From: Bacteroidales bacterium
Lineage (GTDB): Bacteria > Bacteroidota > Bacteroidia > Bacteroidales > Muribaculaceae
Length of the DNA stretch: 11,171 nt
Direction of reading: 5' to 3'
NCBI GenBank assembly: GCA_004552485.1
Contig: SFOH01000068.1
Span: forward strand, 1 to 11,171
Shown here: one piece after another, positions 7,460-11,171 of the stretch
How the letters are laid out: each line of letters starts with the position of its first letter
How positions within the stretch are numbered: the first letter of the stretch is position 1
The notes under the pieces: generated by a model
What the model was told of the DNA's origin: nothing
What the model saw: the letters and a program-made list of their open reading frames with translations, nothing else
The model's database searches: none
Made by a program: the position numbers and the translations under genes

Positions 7460-7467
7460 TACCTTTG
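7460..7467 (+). promoter_or_regulatory. -7 box of the yip1-smpB unit
   Basis: TACCTTTG is identical to the -7 boxes of the barrel gene and of rpsP. No clear TTTG is seen 20 bases upstream. Transcription would start near 7472, about 49 bases before the ATG at 7521. This argues that the in-frame ATG at 7437, which lies upstream of the box, is not the start. Confidence 0.55.
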
Positions 7468-7520
7468 CACAGCATTTGTCCGCTGATGCGGGCTTCTTCC
7501 TCGTTAATCCATTGACAACC

Positions 7521-8072
7521 ATGTTTTTACAATACCTGAAGACATTGCTGCAGCTCATATTGGCGCCGCGAAAGGCGTGGGATGATGTGGCGGAGGACAA
7601 CCCTTCGGCCACACTCATGGCCGAGCGCGGCCTCTATCCCCTGCTGGCCATTATGGCGGCCACGGCCTTCTGCCACGGCCTGTACAACCCCGACACGTTC
7701 ACGGTGGCGTCGTCGCTGATGACGGCGCTGGCCCAGTTCCTGTCGCTGTTTCTGACGCAGCTCATCGCGCGCAGCGTCCTCGAGTCGGCGCTCCCGCCCC
7801 TGGAGGCCGACCGCATTGCCTACCTCCGCAACGAGCTCGTGCCCGTCTTCTGCACCGGTCTGCTCGCGCTCATCAACATCGTGGCAAACCTCTGCCCCAT
7901 CGAGCTGGCAATCTTTTGGTTCCTGCCCGTGCTGCTCATCATTGTCTTCTGGCACACAACCGATTACCTATTCATCAAAACGGACAAGACCGGCGCGTTC
8001 ATGGGGCTGCTCACCGTGCTCCTCGTCATCGTGCCCGTCCTCCTCAACTTTATCTTAAGCCTGGTGTTATGA
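7521..8072 (+). CDS. Yip1-family integral membrane protein
   Basis: The 183-residue protein begins with a short amphipathic stretch and the motif A-P-R-K-A-W-D-D-V (15-23). That motif resembles the SPkkaWeeI-type N-terminus of bacterial Yip1-domain proteins. About five hydrophobic segments follow, near 37-55, 61-84, 105-124, 128-145 and 159-182. Bacterial members of this inner-membrane family have no settled biochemical role. The start at 7521 was preferred to an upstream ATG at 7437 because a -7 box at 7460-7467 lies between them. Its TGA overlaps the smpB ATG as ATGA (8069-8072), so the two are translationally coupled. The same yip1-smpB order is, to my knowledge, recurrent in Bacteroidales. 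Confidence 0.75.
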   Translation: MFLQYLKTLLQLILAPRKAWDDVAEDNPSATLMAERGLYPLLAIMAATAFCHGLYNPDTFTVASSLMTALAQFLSLFLTQLIARSVLESALPPLEADRIAYLRNELVPVFCTGLLALINIVANLCPIELAIFWFLPVLLIIVFWHTTDYLFIKTDKTGAFMGLLTVLLVIVPVLLNFILSLVL

Positions 8073-8533
8073 GCAAAATGACCTTCAAGGAAGTAAACAT
8101 CAAGAACCGCCGCGCCAACTTCGACTATGCCATCACCGACACGTTCACGGCGGGCATCGTGCTGACCGGCACGGAGATAAAGAGCATCCGCCTGGGCAAA
8201 GCCAGCCTCGTGGACACGTATTGCTACGTCCACAACGGCGAGGTGTGGGTCAAGAACATGTACATCGCCGAGTTCTTCTACGGCACCTACAACAACCACA
8301 CGGAGCGCCGCGAGCGCAAGCTGCTGCTCAACCGCAAGGAGATACGCGAGCTCGACAAGGCGCAGAAAGAGCCGGGCGTCACCATCGTGCCCCTGCGCCT
8401 GTTCATCTCCCAACGCGGCTATGCCAAACTCGTCATCGGCATCGGCCGAGGCAAGAAAGAGTACGACAAGCGACAGACCATCCGCGAGCGCGAGGACAAG
8501 CGCACCATGGCGCGCCTCTTTCAGAAACGCTGA
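8069..8533 (+). CDS. smpB: SsrA (tmRNA)-binding protein SmpB
   Basis: SmpB binds tmRNA and brings it to ribosomes stalled on non-stop mRNA, for trans-translation. The 154 residues are a normal length. The family core G-I-V-L-T-G-T-E-I-K-S-I-R (29-41), the L-V-D-T-Y-C-Y segment (47-53) and K-N-M-Y-I-A-E-F (62-69) form the OB-like RNA-binding barrel. R-R-E-R-K-L-L-L (80-87) and the C-terminal basic tail K-K-E-Y-D-K-R-Q-T-I-R (129-139) are the usual tmRNA and decoding-centre contacts. The start overlaps the yip1 stop by four bases; an ATG at 8078 is a possible alternative that would drop three residues. The gene converges on the gene at 8541-9272 with a seven-base gap and no T-tract terminator. 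No tmRNA gene (ssrA) was found in the window. Confidence 0.96.
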   Translation: MSKMTFKEVNIKNRRANFDYAITDTFTAGIVLTGTEIKSIRLGKASLVDTYCYVHNGEVWVKNMYIAEFFYGTYNNHTERRERKLLLNRKEIRELDKAQKEPGVTIVPLRLFISQRGYAKLVIGIGRGKKEYDKRQTIREREDKRTMARLFQKR

Positions 8534-8540
8534 CTTTCAG

Positions 8541-9272
8541 TCACTGCAGGCTCAGTGCCGCCGCCATCGACCTGCTGCCGTCGAAGGCCGTGCCCTGCCA
8601 GCGCCCGGCGCCGTCCGGCGAGAGCTGCATCGAGAAATTGCTGCCCTTGGACGTGAGAATCATCTCGTTGCCCGAGAAGCGCACGCTCATCTTGAGGCGC
8701 GCGTCGTAGTTCACGTTCACGAAGGCGCACGAGCTGACCTTGTAGTCCTTCCCCACGCTGAAAATCAGCTGAATAGGATAGCTCTCGCCCTTGTCGCTGA
8801 CGAAGCTGCCGCTGTAACGCGTCGTGCCCACCGTGCTGTTTTGGCTGAAAAAGCGCTGAGCGTCATCCAGGGGCTGAACCTCGGGCGCAGGCGCGGGTTC
8901 TTCCGCCGCTGCCGCCGTCGCCGTATCCTCCGGCACGGGCACCGGCTCAGCCTTCTCGGCCGATGACGAGGGAGCCTCGCTGAGACCGCCGAAGGGGTCG
9001 TACACGCTCACATCCGACAAAGAGTCGCGCGCGGAGCCCTCGCTCAGCAGCGAGTCCTCGGCCACAGCCTGCGGCTCAGCGTCGCCGCCGCCCGAGTAAT
9101 ACCAAATGCCCACGCCGACAATGCAGCCGATGGCCAGCACGGCCATACCAACGGCCACATACACCAGCCAGTCGCGGCGACCGCCACGATTGCCATTCCT
9201 AATCGGCCCTTTCGGCTCGTCGGGCCACACCAGCGGCTCCTGTTCGGGCCGCTCCTTGTTCTCCTCGTTCAT
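8541..9272 (-). CDS. Bitopic envelope protein of unknown function
   Basis: The 243-residue protein is not recognised. Residues 1-34 are polar and charged (Glu/Pro-rich, then R-N-G-N-R-G-G-R-R-D). Residues 35-58 are one strongly hydrophobic span with no lipobox and no cleavage motif. The preceding Arg cluster predicts an N-in signal anchor. Residues 60-145 are a flexible periplasmic linker rich in Ser, Asp, Glu, Pro and Ala, including V-P-V-P-E and an Ala-rich run. Residues about 150-243 alternate polar and hydrophobic residues like a small beta sandwich or barrel (Y-S-G-S-F-V-S-D-K-G, Y-P-I-Q-L-I-F, M-I-L-T-S-K-G). The plan is of an inner-membrane anchor presenting a small periplasmic domain. 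Candidate promoter at 9337-9344 on the same strand. It ends tail to tail with smpB. Confidence 0.75.
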   Translation of the reverse strand: MNEENKERPEQEPLVWPDEPKGPIRNGNRGGRRDWLVYVAVGMAVLAIGCIVGVGIWYYSGGGDAEPQAVAEDSLLSEGSARDSLSDVSVYDPFGGLSEAPSSSAEKAEPVPVPEDTATAAAAEEPAPAPEVQPLDDAQRFFSQNSTVGTTRYSGSFVSDKGESYPIQLIFSVGKDYKVSSCAFVNVNYDARLKMSVRFSGNEMILTSKGSNFSMQLSPDGAGRWQGTAFDGSRSMAAALSLQ

Positions 9273-9336
9273 ACTTATCTCAGTGTTTATCAGTCAGTTA
9301 AATCCTGTCGGCACCAACACCGACGTTCCTATGCCG

Positions 9337-9344
9337 CAAAATTA
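9337..9344 (-). promoter_or_regulatory. -7 box for the bitopic protein gene
   Basis: On the - strand this reads TAATTTTG, a perfect TAnnTTTG. A near match TTTC (9368-9365) stands 20 bases upstream as a weak -33 element. The expected leader to ATG 9272 is about 60 bases. Confidence 0.5.
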
Positions 9345-9531
9345 GCGAAAATTTCCGACATACCGAAACCCAAAACACCGAGCGCCTGCCTCAAACGCCC
9401 GGGGAGCCCAACCCGCCTACGGATTGCGTTACGCACATATACACAAACAATTGCGGGCTAAAAAGTGACGGAAAGCGCACGAAAGGCAGCGAGAAGCAAA
9501 GTTAAAGAGAGTTAAGAAATAGCGGCAGGCC

Positions 9532-9562
9532 TTGACAAATCCGATTTCTTGTTGTAACTTTG
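9532..9562 (+). promoter_or_regulatory. Promoter pointing into the mobile region
   Basis: TTG at 9532-9534 (part of TTGACA) is followed after 20 bases by TAACTTTG at 9555-9562, a perfect -7 element. Transcription should start near 9567, immediately before the inverted repeat at 9569-9589. The first ATG of the open frame is at 9622. Confidence 0.65.
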
Positions 9563-9568
9563 CGCTCA

Positions 9569-9589
9569 GATAACAAAAACGTTGTTATC
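9569..9589. repeat. 8-base perfect inverted repeat at a transcription start
   Basis: GATAACAA (9569-9576) and TTGTTATC (9582-9589) are exact inverted repeats around AAACG. The repeat begins 7 bases after the -7 box, at about +1 to +20. It could be an operator or a 5' RNA hairpin; no transposon-like match elsewhere in the window was noticed. Confidence 0.6.
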
Positions 9590-9621
9590 AGTTAACCCTT
9601 TATCAATCTACAAACAAATCT

Positions 9622-9918
9622 ATGGAAAATCATTCATCCATCCCCAACATGGCTCCAGGCTCATACGCCGCCATGAACGGTGCCACCGCCCCCGGTGTCG
9701 GCAACCAAGTCTCCAACCCCGTCCCGTCCCGCTTCGATTGTCTTGCCGAGACGGACATGAGCTATGTAGAAATAGCGGAAGTAAACGGAGTACAGTTGCG
9801 CACAGTTGAATATATTATTCGTAACTTTGCGTCAGAACTTCCCCTGTTATGCGAAAGAACAAGAAAGACGCCAGCGCAGAGGATTACGATGCCCTCCGGG
9901 CAGAAATCACACGTTTGA
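9622..9918 (+). CDS. 98-residue open frame crossing into the IS, with an HTH-like segment
   Basis: The ATG at 9622 follows a good promoter and an A-rich leader. The first 40-odd residues are Pro/Gly/Ala/Asn-rich with no recognised domain and are encoded by G+C-rich DNA like the host genes. Residues about 46-73 (M-S-Y-V-E-I-A-E-V-N-G-V-Q-L-R-T-V-E-Y-I) match the spacing of a sigma region 4 or transposase helix-turn-helix (E-I-A, then G-V, then T-V). That part is A/T-richer. The last 20 residues read the OrfA DNA in another frame and are unlikely to be meaningful. It may be a host gene truncated by the insertion, or the HTH start of OrfA displaced by a frameshift. An internal ATG at 9757 begins at M-S-Y-V-E-I. 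Confidence 0.35.
   Translation: MENHSSIPNMAPGSYAAMNGATAPGVGNQVSNPVPSRFDCLAETDMSYVEIAEVNGVQLRTVEYIIRNFASELPLLCERTRKTPAQRITMPSGQKSHV
9822..9829 (+). promoter_or_regulatory. -7 box before OrfA
   Basis: TAACTTTG is a perfect -7 element 19 bases before ATG 9849. TTG at 9796-9798 is 23 bases upstream, longer than ideal. It would give a leader of about 15 bases and explain expression of the short OrfA. Its TAA also closes the OrfA frame upstream. Confidence 0.4.
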
Positions 9919-10031
9919 AGAAGGAATTGCGTCACGAGAAAATGCGTGCCGAAGCCCTTGACACGATGATAGACGTAGCCGAGGAAATGTTCAACATCCC
10001 TGTAAGAAAAAAAGCTGGCACCAAACAGTAA
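9849..10031 (+). CDS. IS3-family OrfA, coiled-coil part only (60 residues)
   Basis: OrfA of IS3 elements normally joins an N-terminal helix-turn-helix, which binds the IS ends, to a leucine-zipper coil for multimerisation. Here the frame is closed by TAA at 9822 and starts at ATG 9849. It encodes only a basic start (MRKNKKDA), a heptad coil (about 15-42: D-A-L-R-A-E-I-T-R-L-K-K-E-L) and the Bacteroidetes OrfA ending, with D-V-A-E-E-M-F-N-I-P-V-R-K-K-A-G-T-K-Q. The HTH is missing from this frame, while an HTH-like segment sits just upstream in the +1-related frame. An A7 run at 10007-10013, in the phase A-AAA-AAA, is a slippery site for -1 frameshifting into OrfB. Confidence 0.65.
   Translation: MRKNKKDASAEDYDALRAEITRLKKELRHEKMRAEALDTMIDVAEEMFNIPVRKKAGTKQ
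10007..10013 (+). promoter_or_regulatory. Programmed -1 frameshift slippery site (A7)
   Basis: In the OrfA frame the codons are AGA AAA AAA GCT, so A7 reads as A-AAA-AAA, the classical -1 heptamer. After the shift the ribosome continues at AGC TGG CAC in the OrfB frame, 18 bases before the OrfA stop codon. The two frames overlap from 9962 to 10031. A strong downstream stem is not evident. Confidence 0.7.
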
Positions 10032-11002
10032 GACGCCTGCACGCACAGCGTTCGGAGGCTTATACAGTCTCCGAACTGTGCGGGCTGTTTGGTAAGAGCA
10101 AGCAGGCTTATTACAAGCATGATACAGACATTGATCTGCGACGGATTTCCCTGGAAGAGTTCGCGGTGCAGTTCATCCGGGAAGTCAAGGCTAAAGATCC
10201 CGGCATAGGCGGAATGAAGGTGTGGTCGATGTACTGCCGTACCTTTGGAGAACGAGACAGAATAGGGCGAGACCGATTCTGTGATATTTTCGACCGTTAT
10301 GGCTTCAAGATCCGCCGCAGGCGCCGTGTGCGCACCACTGATTCACGGCATAACAATCCGACCTATCCTAATATCATCAAGGAAGTTATACCGGAGCGTT
10401 TCGGCGAGATTATAGTCGGAGATATCACATATATACCATTGGCAAGCGCCGACGGCGAACGCCGCTTCTGCTACATCAGTCTTCTGATGGACTCCTACAG
10501 CAAGATGATACTCGGAAGCAGCGTCGGCATGACCCTGGAAGCAAAATATCCGCTGGAAGCCTTATCGGAGGCTCTGGAAACTCTTGCCTCATACGATGTG
10601 GACTTGTCAAAGACCATACATCACAGCGACAGGGGCGTGCAGTATACATGTGCCGACTACGTCGCCAGACTGCTCGCAAACAGAATGATGATCAGCATGA
10701 CCGAGAGCGGCAATCCCAAGGACAATGCCGAAGCCGAGCGAATCAACAACACGCTGAAGAACGAGCTTTTCAAGGACATGGTTTTCTCGGACATAACGCA
10801 AGTCAGGGAAGCGCTGCGACAAGCAGTGTTGTTCTACAACCATGAACGTCCCCATCTGAGCCTTGAAATGCGCACTCCAGTGGAAGCTGCCGCAGAGACA
10901 GGACGCTTTCGCAGACGGTGGAACAGCTTCCGGGAACGCGCAATAGACGCCAACAAATCTGAAATCGCTGCTGAAAAAGGACCGGTCAGGGCGACGGGTT
11001 AA
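10013..11002 (+). CDS. IS3-family transposase OrfB, DD(35)E integrase core
   Basis: OrfB supplies the catalytic domain for copy-out, paste-in transposition; as an OrfAB fusion made by -1 frameshifting it would be about 384 residues (55 + 329). After S-W-H-Q it reads the OrfB opening with S-E-A-Y-T-V-S-E-L-C-G-L-F-G-K-S-K-Q-A-Y, then an HTH_21-like segment (G-G-M-K-V-W ... R-Y-G-F-K-I-R-R-R-R-R). The rve core has Asp in V-G-D-I-T-Y (10421), Asp in H-H-S-D-R-G-V-Q-Y (10628) and Glu in N-P-K-D-N-A-E-A-E (10736). There are exactly 35 residues between the last two. The F-Y-N-H-E-R-P-H end is also typical. No in-frame ATG lies near the front; a GTG at 10166 is the first alternative start and would lose about 51 residues. 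No stop interrupts the frame, so the transposase may be active. Confidence 0.9.
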   Translation, partial: SWHQTVRRLHAQRSEAYTVSELCGLFGKSKQAYYKHDTDIDLRRISLEEFAVQFIREVKAKDPGIGGMKVWSMYCRTFGERDRIGRDRFCDIFDRYGFKIRRRRRVRTTDSRHNNPTYPNIIKEVIPERFGEIIVGDITYIPLASADGERRFCYISLLMDSYSKMILGSSVGMTLEAKYPLEALSEALETLASYDVDLSKTIHHSDRGVQYTCADYVARLLANRMMISMTESGNPKDNAEAERINNTLKNELFKDMVFSDITQVREALRQAVLFYNHERPHLSLEMRTPVEAAAETGRFRRRWNSFRERAIDANKSEIAAEKGPVRATG

Positions 11003-11013
11003 AAAAAATTTTG

Positions 11014-11021
11014 TAACTTTG
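11014..11021 (+). promoter_or_regulatory. -7-like box before the palindrome
   Basis: TAACTTTG is a perfect TAnnTTTG match in an A/T-rich stretch just after OrfB. No TTTG is seen 20 bases upstream, so support is partial. A start at about 11026 would fall at the foot of the palindrome at 11024-11084. Confidence 0.4.
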
Positions 11022-11023
11022 CC

Positions 11024-11084
11024 CCTATCCCTGGGCTGCGTTGCCTTCGGGCTACGCCCTCAGTCAACTCCGCCCAGGGATAGG
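11024..11084 (+). ncRNA. Structured palindrome; candidate small RNA or REP-like element
   Basis: Bases 11024-11036 and 11072-11084 are perfect 13-base inverted repeats (CCTATCCCTGGGC and its complement). Inside, 11038-11041 pairs with 11054-11057 and 11043-11045 with 11050-11052, capped by the extra-stable C(UUCG)G tetraloop. A 14-base single strand (11058-11071) then completes the loop. The element follows a -7-like box directly. No T tract follows, so it is not an ordinary terminator. It may be a small RNA, a palindromic repeat mobilised by the IS, or a protein-binding site near the IS end. Confidence 0.45.
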
Positions 11085-11154
11085 ACCCAGTTAGACAACC
11101 ACTCTTAGACAAAGAGTCAACCATCCTAAGTTAAACCAACAAACCGAGTCAACC
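11062..11154. repeat. Short direct repeats near the right edge
   Basis: AGTCAAC occurs at 11062-11068, 11115-11121 and 11147-11153; the last two are part of GAGTCAACC. TTAGACAA occurs at 11091-11098 and 11105-11112. A small inverted repeat ACTCTT/AAGAGT lies at 11101-11117. They sit beyond OrfB in non-coding DNA, where transposase-binding sites are expected if the IS extends this far. Confidence 0.5.
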
Positions 11155-11171
11155 TTTTTCAGGAACGGACA

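Larger units (their letters stand above)
9273..9621. other. Divergent intergenic region with two promoters and operator-like repeats
   Basis: No gene is seen in these 349 bases. A - strand promoter (9337-9344) serves the bitopic protein and a + strand promoter (9532-9562) points into the mobile region. The 11-base odd palindrome TGCGTTACGCA lies at 9425-9435. GTTAAAGAGA followed by GTTAAGAAAT (9501-9520) places two GTTAA sites exactly one helical turn apart, about 12-30 bases before the -33 of the + promoter, which is a plausible activator position. An 8-base inverted repeat follows at 9569-9589. Confidence 0.5.
9757..11171 (+). mobile_element. IS3-family insertion sequence, ends unresolved
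   Basis: A coiled-coil OrfA and a DD(35)E OrfB in the -1 frame identify an IS3-family element. The DNA is visibly less G+C-rich than the flanking genes. The left limit is placed at the start of the HTH-like segment and is only approximate. The right side runs at least through OrfB (11002). The window ends in ...GGACA, which could be the CA end of an IS, and its complement starts TGTCCG, but no convincing matching inverted repeat was found on the left. No target duplication could be established. Confidence 0.6.

Noticed and set aside
9751..9757. ACGGACA at 9751-9757 and again at 11165-11171, as a possible target duplication of the IS
   Set aside because: Seven bases is longer than the usual IS3 duplication. 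The bases next to the right copy do not give the expected CA end, and a chance match is likely.
11091..11154. Short repeats as a CRISPR array
   Set aside because: Repeats are only 7-9 bases, unevenly spaced and too few, with no cas genes nearby.

Overview
This is a chromosomal segment from a G+C-rich member of the order Bacteroidales. The evidence is the repeated Bacteroidetes promoter element TAnnTTTG, the lack of Shine-Dalgarno sequences before clear start codons, the long-tailed ribosomal protein S16, and protein sequences typical of the order (LepA, SmpB and a POTRA-less Omp85 barrel). Muribaculaceae is a plausible family, but this is inference.

Layout: 1-297 is non-coding and holds a possible promoter and leader for lepA. 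Positions 298-4905 carry four housekeeping genes in a row on the + strand: lepA (EF-4 back-translocase), ispE (MEP isoprenoid pathway kinase), grpE and dnaJ (HSP70 co-chaperones). They end at a long hairpin terminator at 4931-4991. Its U-rich tail runs into the promoter of an outer-membrane Omp85-type barrel gene (5028-6242) that appears to be transcribed with almost no leader. On the - strand rpsP (6439-6990) is a monocistronic unit with a textbook promoter and terminator. To its right are a 50-residue single-span membrane peptide (7206-7358), then a Yip1-like membrane protein overlapping smpB (7521-8533). A convergent gene for a bitopic envelope protein of unknown function (8541-9272) ends 7 bases from smpB.

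The right end (about 9620-11171) is mobile DNA. It is an IS3-family insertion sequence with a coiled-coil OrfA and a DD(35)E OrfB joined by an A7 slippery site. It is followed by a promoter-like box and a strikingly structured 61-base palindrome with an inner UUCG-capped hairpin, then by short direct repeats that run to the window edge. The IS ends could not be fixed and the right end may lie outside the window.

Two observations matter most. LepA appears to lack about eight residues exactly at the G4 (NKxD) guanine-specificity loop while the rest of the protein looks intact. The palindrome after OrfB could be a small structured RNA or a REP-like element. I found no CRISPR array, tRNA, rRNA or recognisable defence system.
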